This document shows, piece after piece, positions 8,730 through 19,017 of a stretch of 64,000 bases of DNA (the first letter of the stretch is position 1; the number at the start of each line of letters is the position of its first letter). The stretch comes from Stentor roeselii. Lineage: Eukaryota; Ciliophora; Heterotrichea; Heterotrichida; Stentoridae. The notes under the pieces are model-generated. The model was not told the DNA's origin. It was given only the letters and a program-made list of their open reading frames with translations, and searched no databases. Where the stretch lies: NCBI GenBank assembly GCA_006503475.1, contig RSEH01000093.1:62001-126000 (forward strand), written 5' to 3'. Position numbers and translations under genes: made by a program.

Positions 8730-10139
8730 CTAAACAAGTCCCCAGACTTCCATATCAATGACGTAAAAGTTCTCAGTAGCACTTAAGACGATATTTTTAT
8801 AAGTGTCAGAAACCCCGCTTTGCCCTTGAGTTAAATCTTTATCAATGTAGAACCCTGAAGTGTTTCTACTTACCTCTTACCCTGAGCCCATGATGATGCA
8901 CTGCTCATCTGAACTCATGTAATAATTATTGACGAGCGTTGGAAAGAAACTCTGAATCTCTTGCGAGTCTTTAAAAGTAAACAAAAAACATTCCCCATTT
9001 CCATAAAATTTTCGAGACCGCACCCAGCTAGTCGACGCGAATCCTCCAAAAACAAAGTGCCCGTCGTCCTTAACGACAAAAACATTCGAGCCGTAGTTTT
9101 CACAGTTTCTGTAAAAAGTATGCAAAGACCAGCCATTTCGATCAGGTCTAAAAATCAAGTCCCATTCGCGATGTTTCAGGTAGTCCGGCAGTCGTTCAAC
9201 GATTTGCTGAATCATCAAGTCATTTAAAAGATGTGACTCGGTTGAAAGACTAGGCAAGAGACTTTCATTGACAATGGTTTTTTCAGTATCTGGGTCTTTT
9301 TTTTCTTTTAAAGGAGAATCGGAGAGGTTTTGTCCGATGACTGCTCCAGTTTCGTAGGCTTGGGTCTGGAAAACTTCCCAGTTGATGAGAGACTGGTAGT
9401 GAATCGTGTATTGTTGACGGAGGAGTACAAGGGGATGGTCGGATTTCATGCAGTGGGTTATTAAAGTTCGCGTTTCGGATTCGGGTAAGTCGTTTCTTCT
9501 GATCGTCATTAGGAAAGCTGCGAGGAAGGCTTGGCTGTATTCTTTAAGAACTAAGAACTGATCTGGGTTCCTGTTTGATGTCTCTGAATATAGCTATTTT
9601 AAGGTTACTTTGAAGTAAAGAGTTCCTTTTGGAGTTGACTTCTTTTGTTCTAATTGCTCGAAACCGGTCTTGCGAGTCACTATTTTTATATACAGCTGGT
9701 CTTCGGATCTCTCTTTGCTGTCAAAACCTGGGTACTGAACTACTACTACGGATAGTACGTCTCGAAGGTCTAAAAATTGGTGGAAGTCTAGAGATTCTAC
9801 TTCTTGTAAACCATTTGGAGTGAATATCAAAGTATTGAAAAAATTATAACATTCTGGGGTGAAGGTCAAGGCATATTCGTTATAATAAAGCACCCCTCTA
9901 ACATCTCCTTCTTTGCTACAATAAAAAGCAGTCATTTTATTCAAATCCTGCTGAGATTCAATCGCCATCAAGACCCTCGGAGCATCTTCTCCCTGCTCAA
10001 CTTTCAAAGTCATTCCAGGACAAATAATCGAATTTTCACAAAGTCCGTTCAATCTCAACAGCGAGTAAAGCGAAACATTATGTTTCAAAGCAATAGAAAC
10101 CAAAGAGTCATCCTCCTGCACCAAATAATTTTTTTCCAT
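8730..10139 (-). CDS. OXR1: OXR1-like LysM-TLDc protein, three exons
   Basis: One gene of three exons, complement(10139-9609, 9593-8881, 8865-8730), giving 459 residues. Without splicing it looks like two short unrelated genes. The N-terminus is a LysM domain (YLVQEDDSLVSIALKHNV, SLLRLNGL, ICPGMTLKV). The middle resembles the GRAM/PH-like region of OXR1. The C-terminal half is a TLDc domain (WDLIFRPDRNGWSLHTFYRN, FVFGGFAS) whose last strand, GFYIDKDLTQGQSG to FYVIDMEVWGLV, is completed only by removing the second intron. LysM-GRAM-TLDc is the order found in OXR1/NCOA7, involved in oxidative-stress resistance and V-ATPase regulation. Both introns are 15 bases with GT...AG ends and both would cause premature stops if kept. 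Confidence 0.92.
8866..8880 (-). other. 15-base spliceosomal intron (OXR1 intron 2)
   Basis: On the minus strand it reads GTAAGAGGTAAGTAG. Its removal joins MGSG to NTSGFYIDK in phase 2 and restores the conserved TLDc C-terminus; retention gives an immediate TAA. Confidence 0.93.
9594..9608 (-). other. 15-base spliceosomal intron (OXR1 intron 1)
   Basis: On the minus strand it reads GTAACCTTAAAATAG. Its removal joins the LysM/GRAM half to the TLDc half in phase 0; retention stops translation at the TAG that is also the intron 3' end. Confidence 0.93.
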
Positions 10140-10197
10140 ATCTAAAAATTTTCAATGAAAAAAATCTTCCTTCACAAAGTTCATTCTTAAGACTATT

Positions 10198-10722
10198 ATG
10201 TATAAAAACCGCTCCACTCTTTCAAAAGACTTGAAACCCTTTCGAGGATTCAAAAATTCCGTCGGGTTCTCCTCCCGACCTCGAATGATGAACAGTCCTG
10301 ACGAAACTTGCTACAACTCTAATTTTTCAGAGCTTTTCTACCAAAAAGTCGCTTCTTTGCGAAAGTTATTTGGAATCCAGCAGGACCCAAACATTTCTTT
10401 TCACAAGCCAATCAGTAGAACTCCAAAACCAGCTTCAACTCGAGAAAATTCTCAAGTTCTTCCTCCCCAGGTGAAAATAACGAGAAAAAGAAAAGAAACT
10501 TCTCTAGAAAAATACAGAAAATACAAACCCAACCCGTTTTCAAGAAATTTTAACCAGTCTTTTCACCAGGACTCAAAAAAAATCAAGATAAAAAAGAACG
10601 GCTCTTCGAATTCGTTGGATAAGAAGAAGATTTCAATAAACTTGCAACATTTGCCTTTGATTTCTAAGTCGAAGATGAACTTGTTCGCTGATGATGACGG
10701 AGAACAGCTGAAAGGATGGTGA
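10198..10722 (+). CDS. Basic low-complexity protein, unknown
   Basis: A 174-residue protein rich in Lys, Ser, Asn and Arg, with basic stretches such as KITRKRKETSLEKYRKY and KKIKIKKNGSSNSLDKKK. No domain was recognised. A nuclear or cytoskeletal role is possible from charge alone. It ends in a TGA stop. A GT...AG 15-mer overlaps that stop, but splicing it again produces TGA, so it changes little. The next gene starts 21 bases later. Confidence 0.6.
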   Translation: MYKNRSTLSKDLKPFRGFKNSVGFSSRPRMMNSPDETCYNSNFSELFYQKVASLRKLFGIQQDPNISFHKPISRTPKPASTRENSQVLPPQVKITRKRKETSLEKYRKYKPNPFSRNFNQSFHQDSKKIKIKKNGSSNSLDKKKISINLQHLPLISKSKMNLFADDDGEQLKGW

Positions 10723-10743
10723 GTTGATAATAGAATGATATAA

Positions 10744-13700
10744 ATGATTGTTTTTATATGTCTGGCTCAGGCCCTTGAGTTAATTCAAGATTTTCCTTCG
10801 GTATTTTATTTGAGTGAAAATGAGTTTTCAGCTGTTGAACTTCCTGATTATTTTTCGGGGAATGAGATCTGGTTTGATGTTAGTCCTGAAAATGACCAAG
10901 TGCATTTAAGACAGTCGGGACTTGAACCATTGCACTCGATGACTGTTAGGAACAAGATACAGAAACCTATAAAAACTAATCTTGTTGTTAATATCGAACT
11001 TATCGGCACATCTTCCAGTCAATTCGCGATTTATGCCTCTGGAAGTGAGATTTATTTATTTGATAGTAACCAGGAAGAGTTTTTGGCATGGAATATTCAT
11101 CAGGATATTCTTTCGTATACTTTGATTCAGTCTGATGTTATTAATGGAGTGGTTTTGTTAAGTCATTCTTGGTGGTTCCAGAAAAATCTTTTGTGGTTTT
11201 CAAGTATTTCTTTTGTTAAGGAAAAAATGCTACTTGGAACTCCACTTTTGATCACTTGTCTTAATTGTGATTTTGAAGAGTTTAACCCTGGATCGGCATA
11301 CATTTCAAATGGACTCTTGTATAAAAGTTTAGCTATCACTGGATATATTGATTCTACTGCTTATTTCGCGTATTATTCTATAGATCTTATTACGATGGTA
11401 GCTACTCAAATAAGCTTGCAAATTCTTGGAAATTTCTCAGTTCAATCAACTATTTTCGCTGTAACTTCAATGTACAAAAACTATGTTTTTGTACCTCAGA
11501 CGAATAATTTAATTAACTACGAATTGATTGTATCAAGAATGACTTTGAATTTAACTAGTAGTGTGAATCTCACTGAATTTGAAATAGTGGTGACTGACAT
11601 GAGATTATCAAATGATCTTAATCATCTTTTACTTGGAATTGAAGATGGAATTATGATTATTAATCAAGATTTTACAGAGATCTATATTGATAAGTTTTTA
11701 ATGAATATTTCAAACGTTCAAGTTACTTCTTCGAAAGAAAATATCTACTTGTTGTTACAGAACTCGAATATCAACTTACTCAAAGTCATAAGAAATCATT
11801 TTAGTTTTTATGAAATCGGTTTCATTAACCTTAATATTTCTGAAAATTGCTTGGGATGGGGAATTTATAACTCTTCTTTGACAGGATTTTCTTTGGTACT
11901 GAATAAAAACAGAGACTTGATAACTAACTATATCAGGTTATCAGCACCTTATCTCAATGTAACTAGTGCCGAGAAAACTATCATTTATACCCTGAATGCT
12001 TATGAAAACTCTACTGATAAGAACTTAAGCTTCAACTTTTTAGTTTCCAGGCCTAGCCCATTAGGTATAATTGAATATATGCCAGATATATATTTTCAAA
12101 CAGCAATATTTAGTGGCTTAAAATCTGAGGTTGAATTAAAACTTTATGATTATTTCTGTGGGTCCTGTATTGAATTAATCAGCATTGAATTAGTGAATAG
12201 CTCTGATTTATTTTCAATGACTTACGATTATAAAAGTACAATAAATTACCAAACCGCGACAATCAAATCTGACCTCAACTGGGTTCAAGGAATAATAATT
12301 TCATCAGATACAAATGTTTTTTTTTATAACAGTTCTTCAATACGCATGTTGTTAGATTCAGATATGGTGAAAGGGTATAATTTCGATGATGTTATCAATA
12401 AAATTTACACATGCTCATCGAAATACTTATTCGATGTGACTTCAGGAGGATTGAACTACTTGGTTTTGAATTATAATTTGAACGAAATTGATATAAAACA
12501 TGGTACTCAATATGTTTCATTCTCAGATATTCAATGTTCTGGTTTATTTGTAACTGCCCTCAACACATCAGGTCTTTATTTATTTAAAATCGTTGACTAT
12601 ACTTTGGAATATGTTTATGTTTTCAATCAAACTGTTCAGAACTCTCCAATGTTAATCAGTTCATTTTACCAAAATGAAAATAACTACGTTTGTGCAATAG
12701 TGAATGATAGTCTGGTGATGATGTTTAATATCGAAGGAAACGGTTTTTATCCTCTGAACTTCCCTCTCATTCAGTTCTCAGTACGTTTAGACCCTTTAAA
12801 AATATTCTGTTATCAGTCTGAGTTCTACTATGTCGCTTTTAAAGATAGTTCTATAAGTATTTTCAATGAATATGCTAAACTCATTAGAACATTTTATTAT
12901 CAACTTGATGGAGAACTTTTTTTTACTGATCAATTCATTATAACAACTTCAAATTATTTACTTCAAGTTTTTGACTCTAGAAGATATACTTGCAACGTTT
13001 TAATAGCTGAGTACTTAATCCCTGACTATTCACATTTTTCTTATTCCACTGAAAGCAATCTAAATCTTTACTTTCTTACAACAAGAGGAGAATTAATGAA
13101 CCTGAGCATTTTGAAAAACTATTCAACAGCTTTTATATCATTTAGCTTCAAAGCACCAGAAAACATTTCAGAAGTTTTGTATGAAGTTGACTTAAACGTC
13201 ACTCTAAGCAACTTAAATAATTCTCTAAGCAACTTTTACCAAGAAATTTCTCAGCTGGTTCCTTTAAATCTTTTTACAAATGGAGAAACTATTTTTAAAA
13301 ATAGTTCAAATGTCAAGTTGCTTCAAAATGAATTAAAAGACTTGGACTGTGAAAAAACTTCAATTTCTTTAGAAAAGATTTTTACAGGACAAGATCTGAT
13401 TTTAACTTTAGAAGATCCTTCTAAGACCTTATCAGTTCATCAAAGGATCTCAGAAAAGCAGAATGTTATAAAAATCCAACAAAAGTTCTCAGCACTTTTA
13501 CCAATAAAATCAACAGAAACCTTTATTTTCGCGAATCACAGTTATATTTGGCTTCTCGACATTAAGACAGAAGATATAAGCGAAATTTTTATAAAAGAAG
13601 GTGATAACGAGGTTGATTGCACCTCATTAGCCCTAATATACTTAAAAGAGCACTTAGTCTTCAAGCCAGATATAATTTTCAGTGCTGGATGCAGTATAAC

Positions 13701-14838
13701 GAACAACGAAGGAAAAGACCAGGTAAAATCTTACGCTCTTTATTTTTTTCTTTTTAATTCTGTCGGCCTGAAGCTACTTCAAAAAGTTGACCTTGCTTAT
13801 GAAGCTAGTTTAATGAGCTGTTCATCAACAATTGGTGGAAAATTTGTAGTGATGATCACTGACATCATACCAAATTACATGCATTATGATTTCGCGTGTA
13901 ACCATTTTCAGATCGTTGCAGGGTATGTTGAAGATCTGGATGTGAAGATATTATTGACAAGCTATTTAAGTCCTATTTCATTAGAAGTTAACTATTATTA
14001 CATCATCGACTTTGTCAGTTTTTTCGACCCGATGTTCAAAGTTTTTTATCTTTATCTTCTTGACTGGCACTACGGAATAAGAATCATAAAAATAGACCAA
14101 ATTTCTCCTATTTTTCAATACAGGATCGAGAATATCAAACTTATTAATGCAGTAGCTCTGACTAAGTGCGGAAGAATGATGATTATTTCTTATGATAATA
14201 CCACGATTATTAAGTACTTTATGGAGGATTGGTTTAGATTGAAATATAAATCGCAGATTTATTTATATAAAAGTAACTACCATGCGATTCCTTCTACTTT
14301 AGAATGCTCTTCATTTGTCTACTCGAATTATCTTCTCATGCTTATCCAAGACGATCAATTAAACACTTATCTTCATATCATAAATAATAGAGCAACTGAA
14401 CTTTCAAGCATTATTGCTGATGTCCTTGTGTATCAAGAATATGACGGAGTTTATGCTTTTTTTGATGAAGTTGATAATATCGCTGTTATCACACCTCAAG
14501 AGTTTTTTTTGTATCAAATCAATGAAAACTACTTGGAAATCAACCCAACAGGCAAGTGTGATGATGGAGTAAAGGAAAAGGTCTTGATTAAAGCAACAAA
14601 TTTAAATGGTGTGAATTCGTTTTGTACTCTAGAATTGGAAATTAAGAAAAATTATGATAGTGGAAATGTTTCTGGATCTGCTTTGTCTTTTTGGATCTGG
14701 ATTATTATTGGTGGGTTTATCACTGGTTTTATACTGATAGGTATCAAATTCGCTTTAAGGTACTCTGGAAGGAAAAATAAAAAGAAACATAACGAAGGAG
14801 ATTTATTTGATTATGAATTTTCGGAAGCAATTAATTAA
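10744..14838 (+). CDS. Large type I membrane protein with repetitive ectodomain
   Basis: A 1364-residue protein. It has an N-terminal hydrophobic signal (MIVFICLAQALELIQDF), a very large Asn/Ser/Tyr-rich ectodomain with many possible N-glycosylation sites, one transmembrane helix near residues 1315-1340 (LSFWIWIIIGGFITGFILIG) and a short basic, then acidic, cytoplasmic tail. The ectodomain has many beta-strand-like blocks (for example FAIYASGSEIYLFDS, HLLLGIEDGIMII) suggestive of propeller-type repeats, with a cadherin-like or Ig-like stretch just before the membrane (KATNLNGVNSFCTLELEI). It may be a surface or cortical adhesion-type protein. No family name can be given. The start context is GATATAAATG. 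Confidence 0.75.
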   Translation: MIVFICLAQALELIQDFPSVFYLSENEFSAVELPDYFSGNEIWFDVSPENDQVHLRQSGLEPLHSMTVRNKIQKPIKTNLVVNIELIGTSSSQFAIYASGSEIYLFDSNQEEFLAWNIHQDILSYTLIQSDVINGVVLLSHSWWFQKNLLWFSSISFVKEKMLLGTPLLITCLNCDFEEFNPGSAYISNGLLYKSLAITGYIDSTAYFAYYSIDLITMVATQISLQILGNFSVQSTIFAVTSMYKNYVFVPQTNNLINYELIVSRMTLNLTSSVNLTEFEIVVTDMRLSNDLNHLLLGIEDGIMIINQDFTEIYIDKFLMNISNVQVTSSKENIYLLLQNSNINLLKVIRNHFSFYEIGFINLNISENCLGWGIYNSSLTGFSLVLNKNRDLITNYIRLSAPYLNVTSAEKTIIYTLNAYENSTDKNLSFNFLVSRPSPLGIIEYMPDIYFQTAIFSGLKSEVELKLYDYFCGSCIELISIELVNSSDLFSMTYDYKSTINYQTATIKSDLNWVQGIIISSDTNVFFYNSSSIRMLLDSDMVKGYNFDDVINKIYTCSSKYLFDVTSGGLNYLVLNYNLNEIDIKHGTQYVSFSDIQCSGLFVTALNTSGLYLFKIVDYTLEYVYVFNQTVQNSPMLISSFYQNENNYVCAIVNDSLVMMFNIEGNGFYPLNFPLIQFSVRLDPLKIFCYQSEFYYVAFKDSSISIFNEYAKLIRTFYYQLDGELFFTDQFIITTSNYLLQVFDSRRYTCNVLIAEYLIPDYSHFSYSTESNLNLYFLTTRGELMNLSILKNYSTAFISFSFKAPENISEVLYEVDLNVTLSNLNNSLSNFYQEISQLVPLNLFTNGETIFKNSSNVKLLQNELKDLDCEKTSISLEKIFTGQDLILTLEDPSKTLSVHQRISEKQNVIKIQQKFSALLPIKSTETFIFANHSYIWLLDIKTEDISEIFIKEGDNEVDCTSLALIYLKEHLVFKPDIIFSAGCSITNNEGKDQVKSYALYFFLFNSVGLKLLQKVDLAYEASLMSCSSTIGGKFVVMITDIIPNYMHYDFACNHFQIVAGYVEDLDVKILLTSYLSPISLEVNYYYIIDFVSFFDPMFKVFYLYLLDWHYGIRIIKIDQISPIFQYRIENIKLINAVALTKCGRMMIISYDNTTIIKYFMEDWFRLKYKSQIYLYKSNYHAIPSTLECSSFVYSNYLLMLIQDDQLNTYLHIINNRATELSSIIADVLVYQEYDGVYAFFDEVDNIAVITPQEFFLYQINENYLEINPTGKCDDGVKEKVLIKATNLNGVNSFCTLELEIKKNYDSGNVSGSALSFWIWIIIGGFITGFILIGIKFALRYSGRKNKKKHNEGDLFDYEFSEAIN

Positions 14839-14993
14839 AGAATTGTTTGAACTGAAAATTTATTGATTAGATCGTTCGTTTAACTTCTAATTGTTTGTAT
14901 AAACATAGTAGCCTAATAATATGAATAATAACTAATATAATTAGCATCTACCCATAAACTTAATAGATTTTATTATTTCCCAATCATTTCAAC

Positions 14994-15863
14994 TTACACT
15001 AGTCTTAACCACGCAATCCTAGGATTAAAAATTCGATACTCCCAAGCCGCAATCCAATGTTTTAAATGTCCATAAGAACAAGAAACACTTCCTAACTGTT
15101 CAATCGCACTTATCGCGCAATCATTCTTGGTAATAAGCCAACTTCTAATATCTCCACAAGGCTTTGTCTGAGGAGTATCAACCCATCCAGGAGCAAGTGC
15201 AAGTCCAGTGACCCCTTCACTATTAAGCACATCAGTAAAGACCATGGTAAACGATTTACTAGCTGCATATGCAGAAAGTGAAGGAAGTCCAAGTCCAGGG
15301 ACAGCTCCAATTGAGCTAAGATTGATAAATTGAGTCTTTTTTCCGATATTGTTATTTTGTATCAGAAGTTTTGAAATAAAAACAACTGTCCAGATGTTGA
15401 TTGAAAGCATTTCAAGTATTTTCTCAATGTTTGACTCAAAGCCGAAAACAGCTACTCCAACATTATTAACAACCAGTTCAATTTTTAAACCTTCTAATGA
15501 ACTGAGTAGTTGATGATAATGGGAAGAAGGGTTTTTTTGCCATTTGTCGAATGTGAACTCGATGTTTTTGCATGAAATTCCGTATTTTTTCTCGAGGTCT
15601 GTAGAAACTTGAGACATTTTAGAGCTGTTTCGGCTTAGCTGGACTATATTAAAGCCTTTTCTTGCCAGTTCTTCTGCAAAGCCAAGGCCGATGCCATCAG
15701 TGGAAGCAGTAATAAGTGCCCAAGAGTCTCTAACAGGGCGAAGTTGAGATTTATGACTAATAGCAAGCCCGAAACATATAAGCTCTAAAAGATACTTTCC
15801 AATAAAGCAAGTTCCTAATATGAAAAGTGGCCAATCAATCATTGAAAACATTTTATAAATCAA
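14994..15863 (-). CDS. Short-chain dehydrogenase/reductase, HSD17B12/3-ketoacyl-CoA reductase-like
   Basis: A 289-residue SDR protein. The cofactor motif is TASTDGIG, the structural motif NNVG and the catalytic triad segment SAYAASKSF preceded by Ser (NLSSIGAVPGLG). An N-terminal hydrophobic segment (LFILGTCFIGKYLLELICFGLAI) suggests membrane anchoring, as in the ER-bound very-long-chain 3-ketoacyl-CoA reductase and steroid dehydrogenase family. The length fits this family. It probably reduces a keto group using NADPH in fatty-acid elongation or steroid metabolism; the substrate is not determined by sequence. It converges with the large surface-protein gene across a 155-base AT-rich gap. Confidence 0.85.
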   Translation of the reverse strand: MIYKMFSMIDWPLFILGTCFIGKYLLELICFGLAISHKSQLRPVRDSWALITASTDGIGLGFAEELARKGFNIVQLSRNSSKMSQVSTDLEKKYGISCKNIEFTFDKWQKNPSSHYHQLLSSLEGLKIELVVNNVGVAVFGFESNIEKILEMLSINIWTVVFISKLLIQNNNIGKKTQFINLSSIGAVPGLGLPSLSAYAASKSFTMVFTDVLNSEGVTGLALAPGWVDTPQTKPCGDIRSWLITKNDCAISAIEQLGSVSCSYGHLKHWIAAWEYRIFNPRIAWLRLV

Positions 15864-15987
15864 AAAGTTTCACTAAATTCTAATTTCAAAAAAAAATCTT
15901 CATATCATTAAATTTTCCTAATTTTCCCATCTAAGTTCTAATCACTTTCATAGTCAACTCTAAATATTGGAAAATATTCTTTTAAAA

Positions 15988-17421
15988 ATGCGACCTGGCA
16001 CAGGCCTAAACTCAGGACCTCGAACAAACTCTAAAAGTAGAAGTCTAACTCCAGGCCTTCAATCACGGCATGCCAACTTGGCATCCACCAACTGGAACAC
16101 ATTTTTTCTAAATGAAAACGGAAAACTTCCGCTTAACTCTCCAGTTGTTCCTCCCGAAACTGAAAAAGGAGAATACAGTCTTCAATTGAAAATCTTGAAA
16201 AACCAGCTGAACAAAACTCGGTTCAAGTGGGTCTCAATCGAGTCAAGTTTGAATTCAACAAAGGTTGAAATGCAAAAAGTAGAGAATAACGAAAAAGCCT
16301 CAGTTCAAAAACTTCAAAGTTCGAAAAAAAGACTGAAAAACTTGGAAAATCATCTTGAAAAGTTGAAAAACGATCTGGAATTTGCGGTAATTGATTCAAA
16401 TAACTATCAGTTTGTCAGGCAACGAATGATGGAAAACCGTGTCTTTTTAGATATCAAAGCGAATAAATTGAGGAACAAGTTGAAGATAGTTAATGAAGTT
16501 TTAAAGGAGCAGGAACTGCTTCTTATCAAAGTCATCAAAAACAACGGAAAAACATGTTGTAACTTCAAAACTCTTTTTGAAAAAGTTAAAGATGAAGAGA
16601 CTTGGAAATCTCTTATAAGTCAAAAACTCCAGAAAGAAGTTTACAAGAAGGAAGAAATGGTTGATATTCGAGAAGACATGCAAAAAAGAAGAGTTGAAAT
16701 CATTGAAAGTGTCGCGAATGAGGATAAAAATCAGAGAAATAATTTTTTAAGAGAAGGACTTCTCCTTAGCAGAACATGGAGCAAGTTCTTAAGCGCAAAA
16801 CTTTTAAAAGAAAAGCAAAAATCATCATATGTCGAAAAAGCTCATTCGAGGATCAGGGCTTTGACTGGCTTCTCTGATATTAACCAAGTGGTTCAAAAGA
16901 TCTTGACTAAGGAACAGGGCTACTCAAGTCTCATGAACATGATAGTTGAAAGCAGGAAGAAATGCGAGAGCTATTCACAAAAAAACATCGAACTTGAAAA
17001 TGAAATGCATGAAATCACTGTCAATTACAAGGAACCTGATACTAAAATTCAGCATAATCTTCAAATGTTTATTAGAAAAGGACTTAAAATCAGTGCCAGA
17101 AACGCAGAAAAGATAAAAAAACTTAAATTTGCTAAAAATTTCGTGGTTTTGTGGGTTAGCAACATGATTAAAAAATTAACTGGGTCTGAAGCTGATGGAA
17201 ATATCAAAGATTTATTTACCCAGCTGAGAAAAGCGGTTCAATCCAAGATAAGAAGATATGAAAAAATCGATATTTCTCTTGAGTTCTCTCCTGTTATTAA
17301 TTTCAAAAAATCTACTGAAGACGTTTTTAATTTTTCTGAATTGGTTTACCCTGAAGATGACTCTAGTGTATGTTCTCTGCATTTTGACAGAGTTTTGAGG
17401 AAGAAAACTACAAAAAAATAA
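15988..17421 (+). CDS. Outer-arm docking complex-like coiled-coil protein (CCDC114/CCDC151 type)
   Basis: A 477-residue protein from the ATG at 15988. The N-terminus is basic (MRPGTGLNSGPRTNSKSR) and most of the rest is coiled coil. A segment YVEKAHSRIRALTGFSDINQ followed by VVQKILTKEQGYSSL resembles the conserved block of ODA docking proteins CCDC63/CCDC114/CCDC151 (an ...AFxxIxxxTGxxD... motif). It shares this block and a late WVSNMIKKLTGS motif with the protein at 30994-32484, so the two are likely paralogues. Such proteins seat outer dynein arms on axonemal doublets. The family call is moderate because it rests on one motif block and overall architecture. Confidence 0.65.
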   Translation: MRPGTGLNSGPRTNSKSRSLTPGLQSRHANLASTNWNTFFLNENGKLPLNSPVVPPETEKGEYSLQLKILKNQLNKTRFKWVSIESSLNSTKVEMQKVENNEKASVQKLQSSKKRLKNLENHLEKLKNDLEFAVIDSNNYQFVRQRMMENRVFLDIKANKLRNKLKIVNEVLKEQELLLIKVIKNNGKTCCNFKTLFEKVKDEETWKSLISQKLQKEVYKKEEMVDIREDMQKRRVEIIESVANEDKNQRNNFLREGLLLSRTWSKFLSAKLLKEKQKSSYVEKAHSRIRALTGFSDINQVVQKILTKEQGYSSLMNMIVESRKKCESYSQKNIELENEMHEITVNYKEPDTKIQHNLQMFIRKGLKISARNAEKIKKLKFAKNFVVLWVSNMIKKLTGSEADGNIKDLFTQLRKAVQSKIRRYEKIDISLEFSPVINFKKSTEDVFNFSELVYPEDDSSVCSLHFDRVLRKKTTKK

Positions 17422-19017
17422 TTATTTAAGTTGTGGAAATGATAATTCTTTAGATGTTTTAGAAATTTGATTGAATGTCTTATAAGGGATAATTTTGGTT
17501 TTTTTGAATTTTCTATACTTTTCTTGCAAATTTTTGTAATTTTCATCATTTTCTTCTGAAATTAGATAAAAATACTTAAATACACAGAAATGGTATTTTA
17601 GTCGATAATTTTTATTTATCTACACTATCAAAGTTCAACCATTTTATTAAGGTCGAGGAAATATGAAATTTATAAAAATGTGTGAAATTTCATTAAACTT
17701 GGTCTATACCTTGATATCACTTATTTAATATGTTAATTTAATATAACTGAATCTTAACTGTATTAAATAATATTAGTGTAATCTGGGAACCAAGAAATAA
17801 GCTAACTATCTCAAAAGGTTTTCCTTGCTCATTTTTCACCTTACAAGTTCAAATAAATTGTTCTCAAACTTTCAGCTCTATTTCTGGGGATTATCTAAAA
17901 CTTGTTCATTTCCATAGACCATAATGGTGTTCCTATAGATTTGTCAGAGATTTTAATAAGTATATGAAATGATTTACTGTTGATAGAAGATCCTGCTTTA
18001 ATTGATGTTTAATCTGAACTTCAAAGTACCATAAATTATCAGTCCTGAATAGATATTGTCTTCAATCACTCTATTAGTGTTTTATGAGTGCGATATTTTA
18101 CTTTCACAAAAAATAATTTTTTCTGGTTCTTTTTACACATCCAAGCACCCTTTATTTAAATTTATGCAAATACCAACTAATCAAATTCAATAATTATATT
18201 ATTAGACTAAATTTTTCTTGAAATTGGGTTTAATTTTTTCTAATTAAACCAAGTCATCAAGTCACTCTTTATATTTTGAAGATACATCTAATAGTTTATT
18301 AATGTTAATATAGGCTAGAAATACTATTCCTTGATTCAAACCTTTCTTACATGAAGTTAAAACTTTAAAAATAGATTCTGCCTTTTCACATGAATCTTCG
18401 ATATATTTATTCAATTATATTCAATTCAACTATGGTGATTGTCATATAGGTTTAAATCGTTCATTTAGAATTTAATCAGATAAATCTGCTCATTTAAAAA
18501 AAAAATTTTTTTATAATACATTTTAAACTGCTTAGAAGTGGAGTCTCAATCCAGAATAAATATCGAAAGCTTAGATTAAATTTAATATAATACAGCTATG
18601 TTTGACACTGAGACTGAATGAAGTAGATTATATTCAAAGATATTCTATAAGCAAGATAAACTACAAAATTAAAGTTTTTAGTATTTATTCGGAACAGAAA
18701 GTTAAATATAAAAATAAGGAAAAAAAAATTCGATAACTCAAAATGTTTTCAAATTTATTATTATGAGATAAATTGGCAAATAAAAAACACTCAAAATGAG
18801 TTTAGATGAATAACACTAAATAATCTGATACTATTCTACCCATAAATTTCCAAAAAATCACATTAAATCTAATTCAACAACACAATAAAAATAAACACTA
18901 TAATTATTATAAGTTCTTAAATACTAGTAGAAACTTAAAACAAAATTATTTTTCAAGAAGATAATTATTCCACTGATGGTCTATAGCTACTCTATACAAT
19001 TAAAAGAATTATTTAAG
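17422..19017. other. 1.6 kb AT-rich stretch with no gene found
   Basis: Very AT-rich, with stop codons in all frames. I see no long reading frame, no tRNA-like B box, no spliced reading frame, and no tandem or inverted repeats worth naming. It is the longest gap in a window where most gaps are under 100 bases. It could hold an unrecognised non-coding RNA or the remains of a decayed gene. Confidence 0.6.

Noticed and set aside
10718-10732. Possible 15-base intron GTGAGTTGATAATAG joining the basic protein to the surface protein
   Set aside because: The spliced frame gives TGA at once, and the downstream gene has its own signal peptide and TATAAATG start.
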